Source: Cynocephalus volans
Taxonomy: Eukaryota; Chordata; Mammalia; Dermoptera; Cynocephalidae
Direction: 5' to 3'
NCBI RefSeq assembly: GCF_027409185.1
Contig: NC_084463.1
Location: 54,058,907-54,122,906, forward strand
DNA length: 64,000 nucleotides
Below the pieces are notes generated by a model, which ran no database searches, was not told the origin of the DNA, and saw only the letters and a list, made by a program, of their open reading frames with translations. The translations under genes were made by a program, and so were the position numbers. Position 1 is the first letter of the stretch; every line of letters begins with the position of its first letter. Below are positions 1 to 10,330 of the stretch, piece after piece.

Positions 1-495
1 TTTATGCCGTAATATTCGGGGAACAATATCTACTGATACACAAGTTTCATGAGATGAGGATTGATTAAACACACAAGTAATAAGCCCTGATTTGGTGCAT
101 AACCATCGCCCAAGGCTGGGTTTAGCCCAGGTGCTGTTGAGGATAATGGTATTGGAACAAAGGGAGGGGTTGTTTACACCAACACATAATCCTTTCCCCA
201 ACATATGTTATATGGTTAAATCAGGATGGGTTCTGTTGTAATTAATGGCACACTGGGTGCTGTTAGTGGGGATGATGGTTGTGTTACTTAATGCCACAGC
301 CTCAAAATACAGGGGATGAACATCATAACATAACCAACAATCTTTTGTCCAGGTTTGTTGCACTGGTAGGTGATTGGTTCCCCATGTGCCGGAGAGTCAG
401 ATGGTCCATAGGATGACCAGGTGATGCATTGTGCTGCTGTTGATGGTGTTAAGGACAAAGGCAATCAGGATTGGAGTGAAACTCTCCCACGAGGA
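1..495 (-). pseudogene. Start of retroviral env (surface subunit region), decayed
   Basis: On the minus strand this stretch follows the integrase end. It encodes, across several stops, a segment with clustered N-glycosylation sequons (NTT, NST, NRT, NST) and scattered cysteines, as expected of the amino half of a retroviral surface glycoprotein. No long frame remains open. The position directly after pol supports env; sequence similarity alone is too weak for me to name the subtype. The rest of env would lie left of the window. Confidence 0.55.
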
Positions 496-559
496 TTAAG
501 AGGCAGGTTCACCCGGGTTGTCACATAAGTCTCCTGAAAGAGAAGAATTTGACTCAGGG

Positions 560-1352
560 TTGTTGTTGTCCCTAGGCTGGGTTATTGGTTCAAGATTTTG
601 AGGTACAAATTTAAGGTTTTTGTATGGTATCCATATGGGGCAGGGTTCATCAAAGGGGAATACACACCCAAATCCCCTTCCCATGGTTAGGAGTGGGTCA
701 GGTCCTCTCCAGTGTTTGGAAATGGGGTCTGTCCATCTAACTTGTACCTTGGGCTTTATGTCTTGATTAGACTAGTGGTTTTGAAAAGGTGTCATTAACT
801 CATTTTTGGAAAAATTTAGAATGTTTAATGTAAATAATGCTAATCCTAATTGTTGGTGGGGCTGGTTTTTGTAATTGAGTTTTTGTAATTGAGTTTTTCA
901 AGTTTGGTGATAATGCTCTATTATAGCTCATCCCTGTGGACTGTATGGAATACCTGTGGTGTGGCGAATGCACCAGCTTGAAAGGAACCCCTGAAATGCA
1001 CGGCTAACAAAACAGGGGCCATTATCAGTTTTAATTTGATTGGGGAGTCCAAGTGTTGCAAAACATTGTAAAAGGCGACTTTGGGCTTGTTAAGCCTTTC
1101 CCTCTGAATGAGCGGTAGCCCAGCAGGCATGAGAATAGGTATCAACAGTAACAAAAACATACTTGAGCTTTCTAAAAGGATAAAACTGAGTAACATCAAT
1201 TTGCCATAATACATTGGCTTTTAATCCCCTAGGGTTAACTCCTGGGGATTGTAAAGGGGTCACCTGTAAGTAAGGAAGGCAAAACTTAAAAGTATGAACA
1301 ATCTTTTTAAATCTTTAATAGGGATTTGCGGGAACCGTTTATGTAGGCCCCT
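560..1352 (-). pseudogene. Integrase domain of provirus pol, decayed
   Basis: The core is readable on the minus strand across frameshifts. A QIDVT segment (about 1186-1203) holds the first catalytic aspartate, TDNGP (about 1018-1031) the second, and AIIEHYHQ (about 905-927) the glutamate, giving a complete DDE set with an in-frame TGA just before the glutamate block. The C-terminal domain is visible at about 600-720 (PDPLL, then CVFP and IWIP). Integrase would insert viral DNA into host chromosomes; this copy cannot be made intact because of stops and frame changes. It follows RNase H and precedes env, as in retroviruses. Confidence 0.85.
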
Positions 1353-1935
1353 CTAATTTATATGAGTTAGGGCATGGAGATTAGATGCATCTTGTAAAGT
1401 TAAAACATGGGGGTTAGAAGAGGCTGTTTTGTCTGCTAAAAAGTTTCCTAGTGAAAGTAGACCTGGCAATTTTTGATGGCTTCTAAGATGTTGTATATAG
1501 ATGGGTTGGGCCCGTTTGAATAACAATGATCGGGCCTGTATCATAAGAGGTGTAATTGGGTTGTTATCTAAACGAATATGGGAATTAAGCAACCCCGGCA
1601 GCAAATTAGTGGCATGCAAATTTATGGGTTCTGAGACCTTATTAAGTGCTAAATCTATAGCTAAGAGTTCCTTAAACTGTGCAGATCCTTCACAGGGCTC
1701 ATAGTACTTTTGAGGGACAATGTTAGATGGTGGTTGTTTTCCATGTGGCAAAAAGACAATTAACAGCAGCCCCATGTTTACCCCCATCAGTGAACACATT
1801 ATAGGCATCAGGCATGGGTTTGTGTAGAAATAACTGAGGTGCTCTCCAGTTTAAACAGCCAAAAGAAGTGACCCATTTATAAGGCCCATAGTGACAATCA
1901 AGGATGCTGGCAAAACCCTCTAGTGCCAAGGCCAT
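1353..1935 (-). pseudogene. RNase H domain of provirus pol, frameshifted
   Basis: Two overlapping minus-strand frames share the domain. The first (1723-1935) contains VFTDGG, the first catalytic aspartate region of retroviral RNase H. The second (1353-1808) carries the downstream part, with a QHLRSHQKLPG segment followed by GNFLADK, matching the conserved histidine/aspartate end of the fold. The frame change falls between 1723 and 1808. In the parent virus this domain degraded the RNA strand of RNA:DNA hybrids during reverse transcription. Confidence 0.85.
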
Positions 1936-1996
1936 TCTAGGATTGTTTCTGTAGATCCATTCTAGGTCACTCAGTCGGTTTGGAACAATTATTTTG

Positions 1997-3202
1997 TTAG
2001 GTTCCTGTGCTATGTCCCTTCCCTTTTGCGTTGTTGGCCATTTGGTCTATATAGGTATAGACTTTAGGGGACCCCCCCAGAGATATATGAATCCATTGTA
2101 AGGGGTTTCCCTCTTGAACTAGGACTGCCATGAGGATGGTGGGAGTAGGCAGAATCCACAATTGCAAGTCTTTTGAGGGAGAGTATCTAGCAAGCTGAGC
2201 CTGGTTGAGAGAATTTTGAACTTCTTGTAAGAGCTGTTTATGTGCAACTGAAAGCGAGATTTTATCATGAGGCAGGCTGTCCCTTAATAGGTTAAAAACA
2301 GGTAACAGCTGGCCCGTTGAAATGGGATTCCAGGGCCGTAGCCAATTAATTTCACCTAAAAGGTGTTGTAAATCAACCAAAGAACAAGAATCTGAGATAC
2401 AAAGTTGAAATTTTAAAGGACTAACGCCTTGCAAGGTTAACTGGGTATCTAAAATTTTAAAAGGCAGAACAACTTGGATTTTATCAGCTGCAACATGTAA
2501 GTTACCCTTTGTAAGGCACATTTGCCGGACTTTATATGCCTCAGCTAATTGGGAAGTATTTAGGGCTCCTAAGATAATATCATCCACGTAAACATACATT
2601 TCAACATGGGGGAGCCTTTTGACAGGTTGGAATAATTCATAAACATAGTTTTGGCAAAAGGACAGACTATTGGCCATGCCTTGAGGTAAAACCATCCATT
2701 CAAAACATTTATCTGGCCCCTTAAAGTCAGTTGAGGGGACCGAAAAGGCAAATTTTTCATAATCCTGTGAGTTTAAAGGAATGGAAAAGAAGTGGTCCCT
2801 AATATCTATAACCATGAGGCATAAGTTACTAGGGATGGCCGGTACCCAAGGCAATCCCATTAGGGGGGTTCCCTGTAGCAACATTCTTTCATTAATTTTT
2901 CTAAGATCCTGTAACAGTCTCCATTTTCCTGAAAACTTTTTAATGACAAAAATAGGGGTATTCCAGGGGCTAGTGGATGGGTGAATATGTTTTAATTGTT
3001 CTGCGATAAGTTCCTCAAGTGCTTGCAACTTATTAGCTGGGAGAGGCCACTGCTCCACCCAAATTGGGGGTCCCAGTTTCCAACGGATGGGAGGGACCTG
3101 GGGGGCAGTGGCCTTTAGGATTGGGGGTGCACCTTCCATCTTGTAAGTGGCTTTCCCTCCTGCATGTTTTGGAATTTGGGGTCCCCTCTGTAATTTGGGC
3201 AA
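1997..3202 (-). pseudogene. Reverse transcriptase of betaretrovirus-like pol, long open remnant
   Basis: A 401-codon open frame, the longest left in the provirus. It starts near the amino end of RT, has the fingers/palm segment with LPQGM and the catalytic YVDD box (within YVYVDDIILGA), and continues into the connection domain before losing frame ahead of RNase H. The ATG given is only the first in the open stretch: in the virus RT came from a gag-pro-pol polyprotein by frameshifting, so this is not a natural start. The catalytic aspartates are kept, but flanking domains are broken, so activity is not expected. Confidence 0.9.
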
Positions 3203-3739
3203 GAAGGGAGGTTGAACTGATGCTAGTACTCCTCCTCATCTAAAATGTCATCATAAAATTCTTTATAATCAGTGGTGATATAGGCGTCTGCTTGTCCCAG
3301 AATGTCTTGGCCTAGGAGGTTTGCATTAAGTCCTGTGGCTACAGTTTGACTTTCCCTCTTGTGCCATCAGCATCTTTCCAGGGGAGTCACCCAAGTTTCT
3401 TTGGCTGAGTATTTCCTCCGACCCCCACTATTTGTGGTCCTGGGACCATCCTCCATCTATTAGGAACTTCCTCCTCTCTAAGGACTGTGTGGTCAGCTCT
3501 GGTCTCAATTAGGCATCGGAAATTTCCCCCCCGATCATTATATCCATTTTGGGTCTTAACCCAGGCACAATAGGCACTGTTCAGTTAGCCCTTGCAGGTT
3601 TTCAGGCTTTGTTACCTCCTGTTAGCTCTGTGGGGGGTCGGTGTGAGATGCATCTGGGTTTAGGTTGACTTAGAGGGTTTCTAACTTGTGGTGGAATGGG
3701 GTTCCCCTTGGGATGACGGGGCTAGGGGCTGCCCCTTTT
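3203..3739 (-). pseudogene. Retroviral protease region, active site lost
   Basis: Between the gag zinc knuckles and RT, a fragment on the minus strand reads LIETRADHT at about 3488-3515, matching the retropepsin active-site strand, where D-T-G would be expected and E-T-R is seen. Further on are a glycine-rich flap-like stretch (VGVGG) and a segment readable in another frame as LLGQDIL, the usual C-terminal protease motif. Several stops interrupt it. Its place between gag and pol in a separate frame fits a betaretrovirus. I see no clear dUTPase. Confidence 0.7.
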
Positions 3740-5326
3740 CTAATTTAAAGGATTGCCATCCTTATCAAATTTAGATTTACAATCAGCCTTCCAGTGGTAG
3801 CCCTTTTTGCATCTTGGGCATGGGGTGGTGGGAGGTTTTTGGCCTTTTGGTTTTGAATTATTTTGGGGACAGCTATTTTTAAAATGTCCCTGTTCCCCAC
3901 AGCCAAAGTAACAGCCTGTTTTATTACCAGAGAGGCCATTTCCAGGGGAGGTCATTGTATTAAAGGCCTTAGTCATTGCCTCGGTGAGGGCGTCGGTTTG
4001 GGCTTGGAGGGCAGTAGCAACAGGTGCAGGCCTGATGACCTTGGGTCCCCACATCCCTAGAAGCGATGATCCACCTTTCTATGGAGCAGTCCTTTTGACC
4101 CGTGCAGGCCAATTTTTGATCTGATGTCACTCCCTCCCATACCATCATTTTAACAAACTGGTCTCTTAGGGGCCCTGGGGGGAATTTCTTTTGTAGCTTT
4201 TTTCTACCCTATCCATGAAGGAAGGGGGGTCCTCATTATTTCTCTGGGTGATGCCTGATACAGGGGGCTCTGTAGGGCCCTCCGCAAGTTTTTTCCAAGC
4301 CGCTAAGCAGATGGCCCTAACCTGGTCTTGATATGGAGCGGGGATAGCGGCTTGCTGAATTCCTGTGCTGTATTTGTCTGCCATTCCAGACAGCATCCCA
4401 AAGGTTATTGGGATAACTGGGTTAGCAGCCTGATTCCTCTCTGCCTGAGCATGGCATTCTTCTTTTAAAAAGGAGCAAAATTTAATATACTGCGGACCTG
4501 AGAGTACTGCCCTACACAGCATTTTCCAATCTTGGGTGGTGCAGGGTTGGTGTGCTAATCTCTGGAGGATGGTTTCTGCCCATGGGGAATTTGGACCACC
4601 TTCAGCCACAGCCTTTTTTAGCTCTTTTAGGTCTGTAGCCTCCCCGGGGTACCAGGGCGCTGGCCTGTTTCCCCCAGGGTTGACATTGACAGGAAAAGCC
4701 TGGGGTTGGTAAGGAAAAGGTGGTGGAGTTTCCCAGGGATTCCCCATTGGCTCATGCTGTTTATAGTTAACATTAACGGAGAAAGCTTGAGGCTGGTGGT
4801 GAAAGGGAGGGGGAGCCACCCCGGGATCATTTAGTTGAAATTTGTGTGGACAACTGGCTATTTTATTGTTTGTGACCCCTCCTGTAAGTCTTTAGTGAGA
4901 GGAGGGAGGGGATGGTAAAGGCCCTCTCCTGGGGGCTTACACTGGGGAAAGTCCCGGTCCTCTTGTGACCCCCCCCACGTTCCTCTGGTGGGTCTCTGGA
5001 ACTATTTGTTGGCTGACATGTATCCTGGGCATGACCTTGTGAAGAGACGGTTAGGCTGCCCTTAATATGCTCTCTTTAAAACTTTTCCCATTGCTCTTCT
5101 AAGTCTGGGGAGGCAGGGATATGGCTATCACCTTTGTGGTCTTGTGAGAAGCAAAACTTAAGGGCTGAAATAGTAGGGTAAAACTCTAAGGGGGGTCCTC
5201 CCTGCAGTGAACCTCACGCGGCCAGGCAAGGGTTTGTACGTGGTCCCACGTGTCCCAAGAAAACAGGTTGGCTGAGACAATCCAGGGAGCCAGGGCTAGA
5301 ACGGTTTCCCAGGTCTTGGCAGCCAT
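3740..5326 (-). pseudogene. Retroviral gag (matrix-like, capsid, nucleocapsid), decayed
   Basis: Nucleocapsid: two zinc knuckles at 3740-4054; the second (CPRCKKGYHWKADC) keeps CX2CX4HX4C, the first (CYFGCGEQGHFKNSC) has an extra residue between its first cysteines. Capsid: a 217-codon open frame at 4166-4819 with a betaretrovirus-type C-terminal half. Its amino end is proline-rich and contains a 29-residue direct repeat beginning PPPF. A possible first methionine is at 5324-5326 (MAAKTW), before a matrix-like stretch ending in stops near 5186. The protein would assemble the virion core; frames change between segments, so no full-length product is possible. Confidence 0.85.
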
Positions 5327-5494
5327 ACTGTCAGAAATCTCAAGTAACCCTGGCCATGATCTGTCAATTGTCCCACACCTGTCTGCTTGTTTGCTGAAAG
5401 TCACAGAATGAAGAGGAAAAGGACAGTGGGAAATAAGAGCAGGAGGAATAAGAAAAGAGGGAAAACAACTTACCCTATTCACCTGTTGGGAATA

Positions 5495-5516
5495 AGGAGA
5501 CTCACCTTGAAAACGT
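5495..5516 (-). promoter_or_regulatory. Probable leader splice donor of the provirus
   Basis: CAAG/GTGAG on the minus strand, with the exon-intron boundary between 5506 and 5505, lies between the primer-binding site and gag. That is where retroviruses place the donor used for env mRNA. Called by position and consensus only. Confidence 0.4.
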
Positions 5517-5626
5517 CCGTTACCCTGAGATGGCGTTTCTCCAGAGGGAAACTCCACGCTGAGGCTTGTGGCTGCTCATCACCTCTCTCAAGGCTGCATG
5601 GTGGGCCGGTTCTTCTTATGTGGTGG

Positions 5627-5644
5627 GTCCCTATTCAGGTGACA
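5627..5644 (-). promoter_or_regulatory. Primer-binding site, tRNA-Lys type
   Basis: Minus-strand TGTCACCTGAATAGGGAC matches the lysine-tRNA primer-binding consensus at 14 of 18 positions; mismatches are mostly of the kind made by CpG decay. It lies 5 nt inside the LTR end, where minus-strand DNA synthesis would be primed. Confidence 0.75.
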
Positions 5645-5649
5645 GCTTC

Positions 5650-6105
5650 TGTGGGGGCATGCCTGGGGTCCTCCTACAGACCCAGAAAGAGAAGGAGCCA
5701 ACAGAATTACCCCTGGTGTTGGGACCAAGGGATCTCGGGGAAAAGTGAGCCTGCTGCCCACAAACCCAGCCCCACAAAAGAGACACTCAGGCGTGGCAGG
5801 GGTTCTGTCAGGGCAGTTACACTTTATTGCCATTACACTGCAATTTATATAAGCAAGCAAGTAGGGGCTTTCCATGAACTATCCAATCAATTAAAGGATC
5901 ACATGGGCATGCATTTTGTACTAACGTGTTGAGCATAGCAATCATGCAGTGTTCACGAGTACGGAAATACTGGAGGACCAATAAAAACCTTTCGGTGCTA
6001 TCTTGGGTTACACATCCCCTACTTCCCATGGGGCCATCTTCATCCTCCACCCATAAGCACCATGTGCCTCACAGATAATGTTTGCTCCTAAAAATTGGCC
6101 CAACA
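5650..6105 (-). repeat. 5' LTR of the betaretrovirus-like provirus
   Basis: Bounded by TG (6105 side) and CA (5650 side) on the minus strand, about 456 bp. A TATA box (TATATAAA, 5851-5844) and a polyadenylation signal (AATAAA, 5828-5823) are only about 15 nt apart, so the poly(A) signal would lie upstream of or at the start site, implying a very short R. The next bases on the right, AACAAA, continue an L1 that is also present intact around 27830. Confidence 0.8.
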
Positions 6106-6184
6106 AACAAATACAGAAAACAAGCAGAAAATTTGAAAGAAAAGAACAAATGATGCTTAAGACATCTAAACAAAAATCACTATA

Positions 6185-6907
6185 ATGCTAGGAGTAAATG
6201 AACACCTTTCAGTAATAACTCTGAATGTAAAAAAACTAACTTCTGCATTCAAAAGACACAGACTGACTGACTGGATTAAAAAGATGGACCCAACAATATG
6301 CTGTCTCCAAGAGACTCACTTGACCTGTAAAGACACACATAGACTAAGAGTGAAAGGATGGAAAAAGATATATCATGCAAGCAGAAATGAAAAACGAGCT
6401 GGAGTAGCTATTCTCATATCAGATAAAATAGAATTTAAAGCAAAAACCATTAATAGAGATAAAGATGGCCAATATTTAATGATAAAAGGATCTATCCATC
6501 AAGAAGACAGAACAATCATAAATATACATGCACCTAAGTTCAGAGCACCAAGATTTAGAAAGCAAACACTATTAGATCGAAAAAAAGAAACAGACACTAA
6601 CATCATAATAGTGGGGGACCTGAACACCCCACTCTCATCATTGGACAGATCATCTAGGCAAAAAATCAACAGAGAAATACATGATCTAAACAATACTTTA
6701 GACCAATTGGATTTGACAGATACCTACAGAACATTTCACCCAACAATCACAGAATATTCATTCTTCTCATCAACACATGGAACATTCTTCAGGACAGACT
6801 GCATGTTAGGTCACAAAGCAAGACTCAACAAATTCAAAATAATTGGAATTATCCCATGTATTTTTTCAGACCATAATGGATTAAAATTAGAAAACAATAA
6901 CAAATGA
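6185..6907 (+). pseudogene. L1 ORF2 endonuclease domain, ended by a premature TGA
   Basis: Starts at the normal ORF2 ATG and runs 240 codons through the apurinic-endonuclease-like domain that nicks target DNA. Visible landmarks are CCLQETHL, the GVAILISDK segment, VGDLNTPL and SDHNGL near the end. The frame stops at TGA where the sister L1 at 28620 has CGA, so the stop is a simple CpG mutation. Downstream ORF2 sequence continues with further breaks. Confidence 0.9.
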
Positions 6908-7772
6908 AATTCTGGAAAATATACAAACACATGGAAATCAAACAGCATTCTACTTAATGACATATGGGTCCAAGAAGAAATCAAACAGGAAATCAAAAAA
7001 TTTATTGAAACTAATGAAAACAATGATACATCATACCAAAACCTTTGGGATACTGCAAAAACAGTAGTAAGGGGGAAATTTATTGCATTAAATGCTTACT
7101 TCAGAAGAATGGAAAGATGGCAAGTGAACAACGTAATACTTCATCTTAAAGAATTAGAAAAACAAGAACAATCCAAACCCAAAGTTAGCAGTTGGAAAGA
7201 AATCATTAAGATCAGAGCAGAACTAAATGAAATAGAAACATGAAAAACAATACAAAAGATCAATGAAACAAAAAGTTGGATCTTCAAAAAGATTAATAAA
7301 GTTGACAAACCTTTAGCAAGACTAAGGAGAGAAGACCCAAATAATAAAAATTAGAAACAAAAAAGGCGATATTACAACTGACACATCAGAAATACAAGGA
7401 ATCATTAGAGACTACTATAAACATTTATATACCAACAAATTTGAAATCTGGAGGAAATGAATAAATTTCAAGATGCATACAAATTAACAAAACTGGGCCA
7501 AGAAGATACAGAAAATCTGAACAGACCAATAACAATAAAAGAGATTGAAGCTGTTATCAAAAGACTCCCGACAAAGAAAAGCCCAGGACCAGATGGATTC
7601 ACTGCAGTGTTCTACCAAATGTTCAAAGAGAAGCTGATAACAATTCTCTACAAACTGTTCCAAAAGAATGAAACAGAGGCCATTCTCCCAAACTCATTCT
7701 ATGAGGCAAATATCACCCTGATACCAAAACCAGACAAAGATGCATCAGAAACAGAAAACTACAGGCCAACAT

Positions 7773-7966
7773 CCTTGATAAATATAGATGTGAAAATCCT
7801 CAATAAAATAGTAGCTAACAGAATACAGCAACACATACAGAAAATTATACACCATGATCAAGTGGGATTCCTTGATAAATATAGATGCAAAAATCCTCAA
7901 TAAAATAGTAGCTAACAGAATACAGCAACACATAAAGAAAATTATACACCGTGATCAAGTGGGATT
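7773..7966 (+). repeat. 97-bp tandem duplication inside L1 RT
   Basis: Two adjacent copies (7773-7869 and 7870-7966) starting CCTTGATAAATATAGATG differ at 4 positions. The second L1 in the window has the segment once. The length (97) is not a multiple of three, so it shifts the frame. Confidence 0.9.
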
Positions 7967-9340
7967 CATCCAGGGATGCAAGGTTGGTTCAACATATGTA
8001 AATCAATAAATGTGATACACCACATTAATAAAAGTAAAGAAAACCACATGATCATCTCTATTGATGCTGAAAAAGCATTTGGCAAAATTCAACATCCTTT
8101 CATGATAAAGACTCTGTACAAGCTAGGTATAGATGGAAAGTAACTATAACATAATTAAAGCCATATATGATAAGCACACTGTAAATATCATTCGGGAAGG
8201 GGAAAAGCTCAAAGCTTTTCCCTTAAAAACAGGAACTAGACAAGGATGCCCACTCTCACCACTCCTATTCAACATAGTGTTGGAAGTACTAGCCAGAGCA
8301 ATCACAGAAGAGAAGGAAAAAAAGGGCATCCAGATTGGAAAGGATGAAGTCAAGCTGTCTCTTTTGCAGATGTGATCCTATATATTGAGAAGCCTAAAGC
8401 TTCTATAAAAAAACTCCTAGAGTTGATAAACGATTTCAGCAAAGTTGCAGGGAACAAAACCAACACAAAAAAATCAGTAGCATTTCTATAGTCCACCAGT
8501 GAACACGCAGAAAAAGAAATGAAGAAAGCTAGCCCATTTATAATAGAAACCAAAAAAAAAAAAAAGGAAAAGAAAAAAAAAAAAAGGAATAAAGCTGACC
8601 AAGGATGTGAAAAATCTCTATGAAGAGAACTACAAACCATTGTTGAGAGAAATTAAAGAGGACACAAGAAGATGGAAAGATATCCCATGCTGTTGAATTG
8701 GAAGAATTAACATTGTGACAATGTCCATATTACCCTAAGTAATCTAGAAATTCAACGTAATCCCCATCAAAATTCCAATGACATTGTTCTCTGACATGGA
8801 AAAAGCTATCCAGACAGTTATATGGAACAATAAAAGATCATGCATAGCCAAAGCAATCCTGAGCAAAAAAAATAAAGCTGGAGGCATAACACTACCTGAC
8901 TTTAAACTATATTACAAGGCTATAATAACCAAAACAGCATGGTACTGACATAAAAACAGACACACGGATCAATGGAACAGAATAGAGAATCCAGGAATTA
9001 ACCCATATGCCTACAGCCATCTGATCTTTGACAAAGGCAGCAAGTCTACGTAGTGGTAAGAGACTGCCTTTTCAACAAATGGTGCTGAGAAAACTGGATA
9101 ATCATATGTAGGAAAATGAAACTAGACCTATATCTCTCGCCATATACCAAAATCAACTGAAAATGGATGAAAGAATTAAATATATGCCCTGAAACAATAA
9201 AACTTCTTATAGAAAACATAGGAGAAGCACCTCTGAAGTAGGAGTGGGTACAGAATTCATGAATAGGATCCAAAAAGCACAGGCAAGTAAAGTTAAAACA
9301 AACAAATGGGATTATATCAAACTAAAAAGCTTCTGCATAG

Positions 9341-9398
9341 CAAATAAATAAATAAATAGATAGATAGATAAATAAATAAATAAATAAATAAATAAACA
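9341..9398 (+). repeat. AAAT/GATA microsatellite inside L1
   Basis: Runs of AAAT with a short GATA interruption replace a non-repetitive stretch of ORF2 that is intact in the sister L1 near 30950. Confidence 0.85.
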
Positions 9399-9828
9399 GT
9401 GAAAAAGACAACTATCAGAGTGGGAGAAAATATTTGCTAAATATACATCTGACAAAGGATTAATACCCAGAATATACAAGGAACTCAAACTTTACAACAA
9501 AAAAACAAATAACTCAATTAAAAAATGGGTAAAGGAGCCGAACAGACATTTCTCAAAAGAAGATATACAAATGGCCAACAGACACATGAAAAAGTGCTCA
9601 ATATCACTCAGCATCTGGGAAATCGAAGTTAAAACTACACTGAGATACCATCTCACTCAAGTTAGGATAGTTAACATCCAAAAGACTGATAACGAAAAGT
9701 GCTAGGGATGTTGCAGAGGAAAAGGAACTCTTATCCACTGTTGGTGGAGCTGCAAAATGTTGCAGCCTTTATGGAAAATGATATGGAGGTTCCTCAAACA
9801 ATTATAGATAGATCTACCATGTGACCCA

Positions 9829-10164
9829 ATGCTCTCACTGCTGGGAATATACCCAGGTGAATGGAAATCATCATGCCAAAGGGATAACTGTACTCCAATA
9901 TTTATTGCAGCTCTCTATACTATAGCCGAGAGCTGGAAACAGCCTAAATGTCCATTATCTGATGAGTGGATAAGGAAACTGTGGTACATCTACACAATGG
10001 AATACTACTCTGCTATAAAAAAGAATGAAATACTACCATTTACAACAACATGGATGGACTTAGAGAAAATTACATTAAGTGAAACAAGTCAGGCACAGAA
10101 AGAGAAATACCACATTCTCACTTATTTGTGGGAGCTAAAAATTAATAAACATACAAACAAATAA
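9829..10164 (+). pseudogene. L1 ORF2 C-terminal fragment
   Basis: An open stretch of 111 codons covering the end of ORF2, with LLGIYPGEWKSS and [16 protein letters not shown], typical of the L1 ORF2 tail. It is in a different frame from upstream remnants. The natural ORF2 stop lies near its end, followed by a short 3'UTR. Confidence 0.85.
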
Positions 10165-10330
10165 AGGGTGGGGGGAAGACAGAATAATCACAAAAATTTC
10201 TTGAACTATTTAAGTGCACAGATACGATGTGGGGGGGGGGTTGGAGAGGAACAGGTAAAGAGGCATGAAAATCAAGTACAATGTATTTTGAGAAGTAAAA
10301 TTAAATTAAATTAAATTTAAAAAAAACAAA

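Larger units (their letters stand above)
1..6105 (-). mobile_element. Betaretrovirus-like endogenous provirus, 5' LTR to start of env (runs off left edge)
   Basis: Read on the minus strand, the order is LTR, primer-binding site, gag with two zinc knuckles, protease, reverse transcriptase with YVDD, RNase H, integrase, and a glycosylation-rich env start. That order and the lysine-tRNA-type PBS are typical of class II (betaretrovirus/ERVK-like) elements. Every coding region carries stops or frameshifts, so it is a fossil; many changes look like CpG decay. The 3' LTR and most of env lie outside the window. L1 sequence resumes at 6106, so the provirus sits inside an L1, antisense to it. Confidence 0.9.
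6908..9740 (+). pseudogene. L1 ORF2 reverse transcriptase and C-terminal part, broken
   Basis: RT blocks are readable in pieces: the [10 protein letters not shown] segment at about 7575-7620, [19 protein letters not shown] at about 7690-7740, then a 97-bp duplication that shifts the frame, and [12 protein letters not shown]-like coding at about 8230-8265. The catalytic FADD region near 8360 has lost bases compared with the sister L1 near 29990 and no longer reads through. The C-terminal zinc-knuckle-bearing part continues to about 10130 with more frame changes. No reverse transcriptase could be made. Confidence 0.85.
6106..10330 (+). mobile_element. L1 retrotransposon, ORF2 and 3'UTR; 5' part lies beyond the provirus
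   Basis: Aligns by eye along its length with the second L1 at 25765-31720, from the spacer before ORF2 to the 3' end. It has endonuclease, RT and C-terminal segments, then a 3'UTR with a G run (about 10231-10240) and an A-rich tail near 10290-10330. The missing 5'UTR and ORF1 should lie left of the window, since a provirus interrupts the element at 6105. Stops and frameshifts show it is dead. Confidence 0.92.
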
